This document shows, piece after piece, positions 51,722 through 60,730 of a stretch of 64,000 nucleotides of DNA. Positions within the stretch are counted from its first letter, which is position 1; each line of letters opens with the position of its first letter. Under the pieces are notes generated by a model that saw nothing but the letters and a program-made list of their open reading frames with translations, ran no database searches and had not been told where the DNA came from. The DNA comes from Maritimibacter harenae (lineage in GTDB: Bacteria > Pseudomonadota > Alphaproteobacteria > Rhodobacterales > Rhodobacteraceae), in contig NZ_WTUX01000012.1 of the NCBI RefSeq assembly GCF_009882975.1, positions 209,491-273,490 on the forward strand. The letters are read 5' to 3'. A program made the translations under genes and the position numbers.

Positions 51722-52612
51722 CTACGGCCAGTCGGAAAAGCGCGGCAGCGCCTCGTCCGACCGGTCGCCGCGCACCAGCATCCGCTTGCGGAACGCCCCC
51801 GGCGTTTCCTTGGCCATCGACTTGAAGAAGTGGTTGAACTGGCTGGCGGAGGAAAACCCCAACATCGCCGAGATCCGCTCGGCCGAGAGCGAGGTGCGCT
51901 GAAGCAGCACCTGCGCCTCGTGCAGGCATCGTTCGCGGATCAGCAGCGCGGGCGGCTTGCCCACCGAGCGCACGCAGAGATCGTGTAGCCGGTCATAGGA
52001 CATGCCCAGCGCGGCGGCGTATTTGCGGGCGGGCCAGCGGGCGCGGAAATGCGATTCCACCAGCGCGCGGAAACGGTTGATCTGCCCGCGTCCATGGCCC
52101 GTCACCTCCGGCACGCCCTCGTCGCGGTCGGCGCTGCGCCAGATCAGCACCAGCAGCAGGCGGAGATAGGCGGACACGGCGATTTCCGTGCCGAACTGCA
52201 CCTGCCCGGCCTCTTCCACCACACGTGAGAACAGAAGGTCGAAGCGCGCCACCATCGCGTCGCCGCGGTCGAAGGCGGCCACGACCTGCTGTTCGGCGAA
52301 AAGGCGCAGTTCGGCGGCCTCGGCCACCGTGCCGATCGCGTCCTCCAGCACCTGGTCCCCGAGGAAGATGTAGTAGCCCGTGCTTCCGGCGGCGAGCCGC
52401 ACGCGGGTATCGGAGCTGAGCCGGCCCCAGTGGACGGCGGGGCCCGACAACTCGAACTCACCCGTCCGGGTCTGGGCCAGCGCCTGCCCGCTGTCGAGGA
52501 AGAAGGCGAAATGCTGGTACTGCGCGGCGGCCGCGCGGGCGCCGAGAAGCCGCTCCTGGAGCCCCGAGTCGATGCGCGCGGCGCGGAACTGCGGGGATAG
52601 CGAATCGAACAT
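51722..52612 (-). CDS. AraC-family regulator
   Basis: A 296-residue regulator with an N-terminal effector domain (about 1-180) and a C-terminal pair of helix-turn-helix motifs (about 195-285: AAALGMSYDRLHDLCVRSVG and ISAMLGFSSASQFNHFFKSM). GGAGACC lies 6 nt before the ATG at 52612. It is divergent from an aldehyde dehydrogenase gene that leads a long operon, so it is the likely local activator, perhaps responding to an aromatic compound or aldehyde. Confidence 0.9.
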   Translation of the reverse strand: MFDSLSPQFRAARIDSGLQERLLGARAAAAQYQHFAFFLDSGQALAQTRTGEFELSGPAVHWGRLSSDTRVRLAAGSTGYYIFLGDQVLEDAIGTVAEAAELRLFAEQQVVAAFDRGDAMVARFDLLFSRVVEEAGQVQFGTEIAVSAYLRLLLVLIWRSADRDEGVPEVTGHGRGQINRFRALVESHFRARWPARKYAAALGMSYDRLHDLCVRSVGKPPALLIRERCLHEAQVLLQRTSLSAERISAMLGFSSASQFNHFFKSMAKETPGAFRKRMLVRGDRSDEALPRFSDWP

Positions 52613-52641
52613 TTTGGTCTCCAAGCAGCGAATGACGCCAT

Positions 52642-52669
52642 ATTTTAGCAATAGATGACCAGTTTTCAG
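52642..52669 (-). promoter_or_regulatory. Probable promoter of the AraC-family gene
   Basis: On the minus strand CTGAAA (52669-52664) and TAAAAT (52647-52642) are separated by 16 nt, in a locally AT-rich stretch about 30 nt upstream of the start codon. Confidence 0.45.
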
Positions 52670-52747
52670 CATTATTCTTTTTCACGAGTTCGGTCATTCT
52701 GGGTCGCACGGTCAATGCGGGTGGAGGTCCGCGACCGAGGGAGGACC

Positions 52748-54196
52748 ATGTACGAGGCCAAGCTTCATATCCGCGGCGCGGGTGTCGAGGCGCGCGACGG
52801 CGCCGTGTTCGAGCGCGTGTCGCCCGTCGACGGCCAGCCCGTGACGCGCGCGGTGGCCGCCGGCCCGCGCGACGCCGAGGATGCCGCCAACGCGGCCGCC
52901 GCGGCCTTCACCACGTGGCGCGATCTCCCGAATGACGAGAAACGCGCGATCCTGGTCCGGGCGCGCGACCTGATGATCGAGCGGACCGAGGAATTCGTCG
53001 ATATCGCGGGGCGCGAGCTGGGCTCGACCCCCGACTGGATCCGCTTCAACGTCCAGATCGCGGCGGGCGTGTTCGACGCCGCGCTCGACATGCCCGACAA
53101 GGTCGCGGGCTGGACCCAGACGTCCGAGAAGGACGGCATCCATTCGACGCTTTTGCGCGAACCCGTGGGGGTCGTGCTGTCGATCGCGCCGTGGAACGCG
53201 CCGGTGACGCTGGCGATCCGGGCGATCATCTGGCCCCTGGCCTGCGGCAACACCGTCGTCTTCAAGGCCAGCGAACTGTGCCCGAAGCTGCACGCCCTTC
53301 TGGTCGACGTGCTGTGCGAGGCGGGGCTGCCGGAAGGGGCCGTCACCTCGGTCATCCATGCCCCGGAAACCGCCGAGGCGGTGGTCGAGGCACTGGCCGC
53401 CCATCCGGCGGTGCGGCGCATCAACTTCACCGGGTCGACCCGCATCGGGCGCCGCGTGGCCGAGATCGCCGCGCGCCACCTCAAGCCGTGCCTTATGGAG
53501 CTCTCGGGCAAGGCGCCGCTGATCGTCCTGCCCGACGCGCACATCCCGGCCGCCGCGCGCGCCGCCGCCTTCGGGGCCTACTTCAACCAGGGCCAGATCT
53601 GCATGGCGACCGAGCGGATCATCGTGTTCGAGGAGATCGCCGACGCCTTCGTCGCCGAGATGGAGGCGCAATGCGCCACGCTCCTGACCCGCAAGCACCG
53701 CGACAAGGTCGGTGAACTGATCAGCGCCGAAAGCGCGCGCCGCGTCGGTCGGCTGATCGAGGACGCGCTCTCGCGCCAGGCCGTGCTTAAGGTCGGCGGC
53801 GAAGTGTCGGGCGCCTACGTGCAGCCCACGCTTCTCGACCGGGTGACGCCCGAGATGCAGATCTATGGCGAGGAAAGCTTCGGCCCCGTGGCCGCGATCA
53901 TCCGGGTCGAGGACGAGGCCGAGGCGATCTCGGTCGCCAACGACACGCAATACGGGCTCGTCGCCTCGATCTTCACGTCCGACATCGACCGGGCGCGCAA
54001 GATCGCGGCGCAGCTCGAAACCGGGACCTGCCACATCAACGGCCCCACCGTCTACGACGACCCGACCAAGCCCTTCGGCGGGGTCAAGGCGTCGGGCTTC
54101 GGCCGGTTCGGCGGGGACTCGGCCATCCAGGAATTCACCGAACTCAGGTGGATCACCGTCCAGGACCCGAAAACGGATTACCCGTTCTGGACGTGA
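52748..54196 (+). CDS. NAD(P)-dependent aldehyde dehydrogenase (vanillin/salicylaldehyde type)
   Basis: A 482-residue aldehyde dehydrogenase oxidising an aldehyde to the acid. Visible motifs: PWNAPVTLAIRAIIWPLACG, FTGSTRIGRRVAE (cofactor loop), MELSGKAPLIVL (catalytic Glu) and FNQGQICMATERI (catalytic Cys). The LSGKAP sequence and length fit the vanillin/salicylaldehyde branch. GAGGGAGG precedes the ATG at 52748. It is first in a co-directional series with a LIV-type transporter and a second aldehyde dehydrogenase, divergent from the AraC gene. The exact substrate is not visible. Confidence 0.9.
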   Translation: MYEAKLHIRGAGVEARDGAVFERVSPVDGQPVTRAVAAGPRDAEDAANAAAAAFTTWRDLPNDEKRAILVRARDLMIERTEEFVDIAGRELGSTPDWIRFNVQIAAGVFDAALDMPDKVAGWTQTSEKDGIHSTLLREPVGVVLSIAPWNAPVTLAIRAIIWPLACGNTVVFKASELCPKLHALLVDVLCEAGLPEGAVTSVIHAPETAEAVVEALAAHPAVRRINFTGSTRIGRRVAEIAARHLKPCLMELSGKAPLIVLPDAHIPAAARAAAFGAYFNQGQICMATERIIVFEEIADAFVAEMEAQCATLLTRKHRDKVGELISAESARRVGRLIEDALSRQAVLKVGGEVSGAYVQPTLLDRVTPEMQIYGEESFGPVAAIIRVEDEAEAISVANDTQYGLVASIFTSDIDRARKIAAQLETGTCHINGPTVYDDPTKPFGGVKASGFGRFGGDSAIQEFTELRWITVQDPKTDYPFWT

Positions 54197-54236
54197 AACC
54201 AGCGCGGCCCCGCCGCGTGCAACAGGGAGGAGACAC

Positions 54237-55436
54237 ATGAAACGCAGAACGCTTCTGAAGGCCACCACGACACTGGCCGCGAGCCTTGTCGCCGGGGTGG
54301 CGATGGCCGCCGACCCCATCATCGTCGGCGCCGTGGCGCCCAAGACCGGCCCGCTGGCCGGTGGCGCGGCCGTGACCCACTGGCCCAACATCGAGCTCTG
54401 GGTGAGCGAGGTGAATGAGCGCGGCGGCCTGAACTTGGGCGGCGAGCAGCGCATGCTCGAGGTCATCGAGTACGACGACCAGACCAACCCGGCCGAGACC
54501 ATCAAGGCGGTGCAGCGCCTGGCCACCCAGGACGACGCGGACATCATCCTGGCCCCCTATTCCACGGGCCTGAACCTGGCCGCGGCGCCGATCTTCGACA
54601 AGCTGGGCTTCCCGCAGATCACGTCGTCGGCGGCGACCGACCAGATCGAGGAACTGTCTTCGCAGTTCGAGGACATGTTCTTCCTGCTGGGCCGTTCGAC
54701 CGACCTGGCCGAGGACGCTGTCGAGGTGTTGTCGGACCTGCGTGAAGCCGGCGAGATCGGCAATTCGGTCGCGATGGTGAACGTGGCGGACGCCTTCGGG
54801 ATCGAGCTTGCCGCCGTCGGCAAGCCCGCGCTGGAAGCCGCCGGGTTCGACATCGTCTACGAGACGTCCTACCCGCTGGGCACGCAGGATCTGTCACCGA
54901 TCATGAAGGCCGCCAAGGCCGCCGAGCCCGACGCGTTCGTCGCCTGGTCCTATCCGCCCGACACCTTCGGGCTGACCGAGCAGGCGATGATCGAAGAGCT
55001 CGACGTGAAGGCGTTCTACACCGCCGTCGCGACCGCGTTCCCGTCCTACGGCGCCCGCTTCGGCTCGGCCGCCGAGGGCGTCATGGGCATCGGCGGCGTC
55101 AACACCGCCTCGCCGGATTTCCAGGACTACGCTGCACGGCTCGAAGCCACCACCGGGTCCAAGCCGGACTACTGGGCGTCGGGCATGATGTATGCCTCGC
55201 TCCAGATCCTCGAGGAAGCGATCGAGACGACCGGAACGCTCGACATGGCCGAGGTGACCCAGTTCATCAAGGACAACAGCTTCGAGACCGTGATGGGCAC
55301 CATCGAATTCGACGACCAGAACAACAACACCGCCTACTGGACCGTGGGCCAGTGGCAGGACGGCGAATTCAAGGGGATCAAGGAGACGGGCCGCGAGGGC
55401 GCCGTCGAGCCGATCATCAAGAGCGGCTGGGAATAA
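54237..55436 (+). CDS. LIV-type ABC transporter binding protein (Tat-like signal)
   Basis: A 399-residue periplasmic binding protein of the Leu/Ile/Val-type (Peripla_BP_6) family. The signal peptide begins MKRRTLLKATTTLAAS and ends AMAADP; the RRTLLK motif looks like a twin-arginine signal, which is unusual in this family. The mature part has IIVGAVAPKTGPLAGGAA, typical of hydrophobic amino-acid or aromatic-acid binders. GGGAGGAG precedes the ATG. It follows the aldehyde dehydrogenase by 40 nt and is followed by a stem-loop, then the permeases. Confidence 0.9.
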   Translation: MKRRTLLKATTTLAASLVAGVAMAADPIIVGAVAPKTGPLAGGAAVTHWPNIELWVSEVNERGGLNLGGEQRMLEVIEYDDQTNPAETIKAVQRLATQDDADIILAPYSTGLNLAAAPIFDKLGFPQITSSAATDQIEELSSQFEDMFFLLGRSTDLAEDAVEVLSDLREAGEIGNSVAMVNVADAFGIELAAVGKPALEAAGFDIVYETSYPLGTQDLSPIMKAAKAAEPDAFVAWSYPPDTFGLTEQAMIEELDVKAFYTAVATAFPSYGARFGSAAEGVMGIGGVNTASPDFQDYAARLEATTGSKPDYWASGMMYASLQILEEAIETTGTLDMAEVTQFIKDNSFETVMGTIEFDDQNNNTAYWTVGQWQDGEFKGIKETGREGAVEPIIKSGWE

Positions 55437-55454
55437 TCCCTTTCACCAAGACCT

Positions 55455-55479
55455 GCGGGTCCGGCAGTGCCGGGCCCGC
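55455..55479 (+). terminator. Stem-loop after the binding-protein gene
   Basis: GCGGGTCCGGC-AGT-GCCGGGCCCGC (one G-T wobble) lies between the binding-protein stop and the permease start. No T run follows, so it more likely stabilises upstream mRNA than terminates it. Confidence 0.55.
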
Positions 55480-55499
55480 GTCCCTGGCTCGGAGTACCA

Positions 55500-56366
55500 A
55501 TGGATATCGTCATCACAGGTCTCATCCTGGGCGGCACCTACGCGCTGATCGCGCTGGGGCTGAACCTGCAATACGGGGTGTCGCGCATCATGAACCTCGC
55601 CAACGGCGAGATGCTCGTGATCGGTGCTTTCACCGCCTTCACGCTGTTCACCGTCGCGCAGGTCAGTCCGCTCCTGACCATCTTCATCGTGGCCCCGGTG
55701 GCCTACGTGCTGAACTGGCTCATCTACCGGATCATGCTGCGTCCGCTCGTCAACCGGGCCAAGAACCGGGGGATGCTGGAGCAGGACGCGATCCTGACCA
55801 CCTTCGGCCTGTCCTTCGTGATGGTCGGCATCATGCTCTGGGCCTTCGGGGGCGATTACTTCAGCTATTCCTACCTGTCGCGGCCCGTGGTCATCTTCGG
55901 TGACAATTTCGGGCTGAACCGGGTCGTGGCCTTCCTGTGCGCGGCGATCCTGTGCGCCGGGCTCTACCTCTGGCTCAACGTGTCGCGCGCCGGGATGGCG
56001 ATCCGCGCCGTGGCCGTGTCGCCCGAACATGCGCGCCTCGTGGGGATCGACGTGCCCAAGCTGTCGGCGCGCGCCTTCGCGCTTGGCGGCGCCGTGACCG
56101 CGGTCGGCGGGGCCGTCATCTCGACCTTCCTGACACTCGACGCCTCGACCGGCGTGATGTTCACCATGAAGGCGCTGATCATCGTCATCATGGGTGGCGT
56201 CGGCGACGTGCGCGGCACCATCCTCGCCGCGCTGGTGCTGGGCGTGGGCGAGACGATGGTCGCGACCCTGATCGATCCGGGCCTCACGCTCGCCGCGGCC
56301 TACGCGCTCTTCATCCTGATCCTGCTGTTCCGTCCGCAGGGCTTCTTCGGGAGGAAACCGACATGA
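55500..56366 (+). CDS. LIV-type ABC transporter permease (LivH-like)
   Basis: A 288-residue permease with eight or so helices. LGLNLQYGVSRIMNLANGEM at about 18-37 is the LivH N-terminal signature; MAIRAVAVSPEHARLVGIDV (about 165-184) is the coupling loop to the ATPases. The start at 55500 follows a weak GGAG. Overlaps the next permease gene by 4 nt. Confidence 0.93.
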   Translation: MDIVITGLILGGTYALIALGLNLQYGVSRIMNLANGEMLVIGAFTAFTLFTVAQVSPLLTIFIVAPVAYVLNWLIYRIMLRPLVNRAKNRGMLEQDAILTTFGLSFVMVGIMLWAFGGDYFSYSYLSRPVVIFGDNFGLNRVVAFLCAAILCAGLYLWLNVSRAGMAIRAVAVSPEHARLVGIDVPKLSARAFALGGAVTAVGGAVISTFLTLDASTGVMFTMKALIIVIMGGVGDVRGTILAALVLGVGETMVATLIDPGLTLAAAYALFILILLFRPQGFFGRKPT

Positions 56367-57295
56367 AGCGCGACGAGTGGAAAACACTTGGCTGGGGCGC
56401 CGGCCTTCTGGTCGTGGCCGCACTTCTGCCGCTGACCGGGGACGGCTACCTGATTTCGCTGGGCGTCACGATCGCCATGTACACGGTGCTGGCGACAAGC
56501 TGGGCGCTCTTCTCGGGGCCGACGCATTACATCTCGCTCGCCACGGCGGCGTTCTTCGGGGTCGGCACCTACGTGACCGGGTCGGGGATCGAGGTCCTGC
56601 CCTACTGGCTGCTTCTGCCCATCGCCGCCGTCGTCGGCGGCGTGCTGGCCGCGCTGGTGGGGCTGGCCACGCTGCGGCTGTCGGGCGTCTATTTCGTGAT
56701 CTTCACGCTGGGGCTCGCCGAGATGACCCGCCAGGCGGTGACGTGGTACCAGAACCAGACCGGGCACAAGGGCACCTACGTGCTCACCGATTTCACCGAC
56801 AACGACATCTACTGGCAGCTCCTGGGACTGGCCGCGCTGGTCTACCTGGTCGGCTGGGCCATCGGCCGGTCCCGGCTGGGCTTCGCACTGCGCATCATCG
56901 GGGATGACGAGGACGTGGCGCGCCACGTGGGCATCAACACGGCGCTCTCGAAGGTCGCGCTCTTCATCGTCTCGGGCGCTGTCGCGGCCGTAGTCGGTGC
57001 GATCATCGCGCCACGCTACGTCTACATCGAGCCCTCGACCGCCTTCACGCCGATGCTGTCCTTCCAGGTCGTCATCATGGCGCTTCTGGGCGGCACCGGG
57101 CGGCTCTGGGGTCCGCTCGTGGGCGTCATCCCGTTCACCCTGCTGTGGGAGGCGATCTCGTCCTCGTTCCCGAACCAGACCACGCTTCTGCTGGGTCTGA
57201 GCTTCCTTGCCATCGTCTACCTGCTGCCGGGCGGCTTCGTCGGTCTCTACGACCGGCTGAAGGGCCGCGCGGCCAAGCGGAGTGCGCTGGCATGA
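56363..57295 (+). CDS. LIV-type ABC transporter permease (LivM-like)
   Basis: A 310-residue permease with about ten helices. SWALFSGPTHYISLATAAFF and LRLSGVYFVIFTLGLAEMTR are LivM blocks; FALRIIGDDEDVARHVGINT is the coupling loop. It overlaps both neighbours by ATGA junctions, so the four transporter genes are tightly coupled. Confidence 0.93.
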   Translation: MKRDEWKTLGWGAGLLVVAALLPLTGDGYLISLGVTIAMYTVLATSWALFSGPTHYISLATAAFFGVGTYVTGSGIEVLPYWLLLPIAAVVGGVLAALVGLATLRLSGVYFVIFTLGLAEMTRQAVTWYQNQTGHKGTYVLTDFTDNDIYWQLLGLAALVYLVGWAIGRSRLGFALRIIGDDEDVARHVGINTALSKVALFIVSGAVAAVVGAIIAPRYVYIEPSTAFTPMLSFQVVIMALLGGTGRLWGPLVGVIPFTLLWEAISSSFPNQTTLLLGLSFLAIVYLLPGGFVGLYDRLKGRAAKRSALA

Positions 57296-58026
57296 TGGGG
57301 GGCACGGTCATATCGCTGCGCGGCGCGACCAAGCAGTTCGGCGGTCTCGTCGCGGTCGACAACGTGAGCTTCGAGGTGCGCGAGCACGAGGTGATGGGGC
57401 TGATCGGTCCCAACGGGTCGGGCAAGTCCACGACGCTCAACCTGATCTCGGGCGCCCTGCCCGCGACCGACGGGGACATCGCGCTCAAGGGACAGGAAAT
57501 CACCGGCCTGCCCGCCCGCGACATCGCGCGCAAGGGCGTGGCGCGGACCTTCCAGCTCGTGCGCCTGTTGCCCTCGATGAACGTGATCGAGAACGTGATG
57601 GCCGGCGCGGTCTTCGGCCACCGCCGGCGCTGGGGCGCCTCGGCCGAACGGCACGCCAAGCAGGTGCTCGAGACGGTGGGGCTGGCCGACAAGGCAAAGG
57701 CGCATACCAGCCAGCTTACCTACATCGACACGAAGCGCGTGGAACTGGCCCGGGCGCTGGCGGGCGAGCCGGAGGTGCTGTTGCTCGACGAATGGCTCGC
57801 GGGCCTCAACCCGACCGAACTGACCGAGGGCATCGACCTGATCCACCGGCTGCGCGACGAGGGGCGCACGATCATCCTCGTCGAACACGTGATGGATGCG
57901 ATCCGGTCGCTCTGCGACGCCTGCGTGGTGATGTCATCGGGCAAGAAGATCGCGGAGGGCACGACGGACGAAGTGCTGTCTGACCCGGAGGTGATCCGTG
58001 CGTACCTGGGGGATGACGATGCTTGA
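57292..58026 (+). CDS. LIV-type ABC ATPase (LivG-like) with atypical signature motif
   Basis: A 244-residue ATPase. Walker A GPNGSGKST (39-47) is intact. The ABC signature, normally L-S-x-G-Q, reads LTYIDTKRVELARAL (142-156), and Walker B reads EVLLLDEWLAGLNPTEL with Trp168 replacing the usual Pro. The H-loop is HVMDAI. Loss of the Ser-Gly-Gly/Gln residues that contact ATP across the dimer suggests that one of the two nucleotide sites is degenerate. The partner ATPase downstream keeps MSGGEQQ. Overlaps of 4 and 8 nt join it to both neighbours. Confidence 0.9.
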   Translation: MMGGTVISLRGATKQFGGLVAVDNVSFEVREHEVMGLIGPNGSGKSTTLNLISGALPATDGDIALKGQEITGLPARDIARKGVARTFQLVRLLPSMNVIENVMAGAVFGHRRRWGASAERHAKQVLETVGLADKAKAHTSQLTYIDTKRVELARALAGEPEVLLLDEWLAGLNPTELTEGIDLIHRLRDEGRTIILVEHVMDAIRSLCDACVVMSSGKKIAEGTTDEVLSDPEVIRAYLGDDDA

Positions 58027-59224
58027 GGTGAAGGGACTCTCCGCCGCCTATGGCCAGCACCCGGCGCTGAAGAACGCCAGCGTCCGGGTCGGCAAGGGCG
58101 AGATCGTGGTGATTCTCGGCGCGAACGGCGCCGGGAAATCCACGTTGCTGAAGGCGATCAGCGGGATCTGCGAAGGTAAGGTCACCGGCTCGATCACGAT
58201 GAACGGGCACGAACTGGTGGGCATGAAGCCCGACCGGATCGTGGAGGAAGGCATCGCGCTGGTCCCCGAGGGGCGCGGGATCTTCGGCGACCTGACGGTC
58301 GAGGAAAACCTGACGCTCGGGGCCTATGCCCAGCGGGCGAAGGACGCGGAGCGCACGAACCTCGACCGGGTCTACGCGCTTTTCCCGAAGCTCGAGGAAC
58401 GGCGGCGCCAGGTCGCGCGCACCATGTCCGGCGGCGAACAGCAGATGGTCGCGATCGGGCGTGCGATGATGTCGAACCCCTCCGTGCTGACGCTGGACGA
58501 GCCGTCGCTGGGCCTGTCGCCGCTCTTGTCCAAGGAACTGTTCGCGAGCCTCAAGGCGGTGCGCGACACGGGGATCGGCATCCTGCTTGTCGAGCAGAAC
58601 GCCAAGGCGTCACTCGCCATCGCGGACCGGGGCTATCTGCTCGAGAACACCGAGATCATCCACGAGGATACCGGGCCGAACCTTGCCAAGGATCCGGCGG
58701 TGCAGAAGGCATATCTTGGCGGCGCGGCGGCCAAGACCGGCCCGGCCAAGGGCAGGACGACTTCGCCCGCCCCGGTGCCCGCGCCCTCGGCGCCGCGCCC
58801 CGCGAAGGGCCCGTCGCCGTCGGATATCGCGGCACAGGCCGTGCAGGGGCTCGCGCCCGCGCGGCCCAAGGCGCCCGCCCCGGCCCCCGAGCCGGCACCG
58901 CGTCCGGCCCCACCGGCGCCGAAACCCGCCCCCCGCGCGCCCGCGCCGCCGAAGCCGATGACGGCCAAGCCGGCGGGCATCGACACGGCGAGTCTCGTCG
59001 CCAGGGCCTCGGACCAGTCGTCACGACGCAGCGCGTCGGCGTCCTTGCCGCCGCGACCGGCCCCCATGCCGGAGTCGCCCAAGCCCGCACGCCGCGCCCC
59101 GAGCACGCCGATGCCGGACCTCGGCAGCCACGGCGACCGGCTGCGCGAGATGCTCGAAGAAATCGAAACCGCCGCCGCCCGGGCCCGCGACCGTTCGCGC
59201 ACCCGATCCGGCCGCAAACCCTGA
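58019..59224 (+). CDS. LIV-type ABC ATPase (LivF-like) with Pro/Ala-rich C-terminal extension
   Basis: A 401-residue protein. Residues 1-235 are a normal LivF ATPase: Walker A GANGAGKST (34-42), signature MSGGEQQMVAIGRAM (136-150), Walker B LTLDEPSLGLSP. From about 236 to 401 there is a tail unusual for LivF (normally about 235-250 residues): Pro/Ala/Lys-rich and presumably disordered, with stretches like PAPEPAPRPAPPAPKPAPRA, ending in a short predicted helix GDRLREMLEEIETAAARAR and a basic end. The tail could be an interaction arm. The ATG at 58019 overlaps the LivG-like stop by 8 nt; another ATG lies two codons earlier. Confidence 0.9.
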   Translation: MLEVKGLSAAYGQHPALKNASVRVGKGEIVVILGANGAGKSTLLKAISGICEGKVTGSITMNGHELVGMKPDRIVEEGIALVPEGRGIFGDLTVEENLTLGAYAQRAKDAERTNLDRVYALFPKLEERRRQVARTMSGGEQQMVAIGRAMMSNPSVLTLDEPSLGLSPLLSKELFASLKAVRDTGIGILLVEQNAKASLAIADRGYLLENTEIIHEDTGPNLAKDPAVQKAYLGGAAAKTGPAKGRTTSPAPVPAPSAPRPAKGPSPSDIAAQAVQGLAPARPKAPAPAPEPAPRPAPPAPKPAPRAPAPPKPMTAKPAGIDTASLVARASDQSSRRSASASLPPRPAPMPESPKPARRAPSTPMPDLGSHGDRLREMLEEIETAAARARDRSRTRSGRKP

Positions 59225-59240
59225 GGGAGAGGAGGCACCA

Positions 59241-60716
59241 ATGCTCGACAGTCCCAACACCGCGCCCACCATCAAGGGCATGTATATCGACGGCCAATGG
59301 ACGCCCGCGTCCCGCACCTTCGATGATCTGAACCCGTCCGACAATTCGCTCTACGCGCGCATCCCGGACGGCTCGCCGGAGGACGTGAAACGCGCCATCG
59401 CGGCAGCAAAGGCGGCCTTCCCGGCATGGTCCGGCCTCGCCTTCCACGAACGCGCGCACTACCTGCTCAAGATCGCCGAGGTCTGGGACAAGCGGCAGGG
59501 CGACTTCATCAGCGCCGCCGTCCAGGAAGGCGGTGGCTGGTTCGGCAAGGGCGTGTTCGAAGCGGGCTACGTGGCCGAAGTTTTCCGTTCGGCCTCGGCG
59601 CTCTGCTACCAGAACATCGGCGAAGTGCTCCCCTCCGAGCACCACAAGTTCATGATGGCCACACGCTTCCCGCTGGGCGTGGTCAGCGTCATCTCTCCGT
59701 GGAACATGCCGGGCATCCTGACCTCGCGCGGGTTCGCGGCGGCGCTCGCCGTGGGCAACACGGTGGTGCTGAAACCCTCCGAGGACACGCCCTATGCCGG
59801 CGGGCTCTACTTCGCCGAGATCCTCGACGAAGCGGGTATCCCGCCGGGGGTGTTCAACGTCGTCACTTGTAGCCGCGACAGCGTCGGCGCGGTGGGCGAC
59901 GAGATGATCGAGAACCCGACAGTGAAGGCCGTTTCCTTCACCGGCTCGACCGCCGTGGGCCGCCACATCGCGGCCAAGTGCGGGGCGCATCTGAAAAAGG
60001 CCTGCGTGGAGCTGGGCGGCAAGGATTCCATGATCATCATGGACGATGCGGACCTGGATCACGCCGCGAAAGCGGCCAACTTCGGGTCGTTCATGCACCA
60101 GGGCCAGGTCTGCATGTCGACCGAGAAGATCCTCGTGCAGGAAGGCGTCTACGACGACTTCATGCGCCAGTTCCTTGCACGTGCCGCCAAGCTCAAGACG
60201 GGGCACACCAAGGACAAGGACAACGTGATCGGCCCGCTGGTGAACACGCGGCAGGCGCTGCGCGTGAAGGCGCTGATCGACGATGCCGTGGCCAAGGGCG
60301 CGACCGTCGAGCTGGGCGGCAACGCCTGGGACAACTTCGTGGAGCCCACGGTGCTCACCAACGTGAACGCCGACATGGACATCTGGCACGACGAAACCTT
60401 CGGCCCCGTGGTGATCGTGGCCCCCTTCCGGACCGAGGAAGAGGCGATCGCGCTGAACAACGACACGGAATACGGGCTGACCGCCGCCATCATGACGGCG
60501 GACGAGGCCAAGGCCCTGCGCATGGCCGAACACATCGAAACCGGCATCTGCCACGTGAACTGCCAGAACATCAACGACGAGCCGCACGTGCCCTTCGGGG
60601 GCACCAAGGCCTCGGGCGTCGGGCGTTACGGCGGGCGGTGGTCGCTGGATGCCTTCACCGAACTGCGCTGGATCACCCTGGATCGCGGCGGCCGGCATTT
60701 CCCGCCGGTCTTTTGA
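59241..60716 (+). CDS. NAD(P)-dependent aldehyde dehydrogenase (second of the cluster)
   Basis: A 491-residue aldehyde dehydrogenase with PWNMPGILTSRGFAAALAVG, FTGSTAVGRHIA, VELGGKDSMIIM (catalytic Glu) and FMHQGQVCMSTEKI (catalytic Cys). C-terminal ALDH block: FGPVVIVAPFRTEEEA. It starts 16 nt after the LivF-like stop and resembles benzaldehyde/vanillin-type enzymes. With two different aldehyde dehydrogenases flanking one transporter, the cluster probably takes up a compound degraded through an aldehyde. Confidence 0.92.
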   Translation: MLDSPNTAPTIKGMYIDGQWTPASRTFDDLNPSDNSLYARIPDGSPEDVKRAIAAAKAAFPAWSGLAFHERAHYLLKIAEVWDKRQGDFISAAVQEGGGWFGKGVFEAGYVAEVFRSASALCYQNIGEVLPSEHHKFMMATRFPLGVVSVISPWNMPGILTSRGFAAALAVGNTVVLKPSEDTPYAGGLYFAEILDEAGIPPGVFNVVTCSRDSVGAVGDEMIENPTVKAVSFTGSTAVGRHIAAKCGAHLKKACVELGGKDSMIIMDDADLDHAAKAANFGSFMHQGQVCMSTEKILVQEGVYDDFMRQFLARAAKLKTGHTKDKDNVIGPLVNTRQALRVKALIDDAVAKGATVELGGNAWDNFVEPTVLTNVNADMDIWHDETFGPVVIVAPFRTEEEAIALNNDTEYGLTAAIMTADEAKALRMAEHIETGICHVNCQNINDEPHVPFGGTKASGVGRYGGRWSLDAFTELRWITLDRGGRHFPPVF

Positions 60717-60730
60717 GAGAGGATTGAGAG

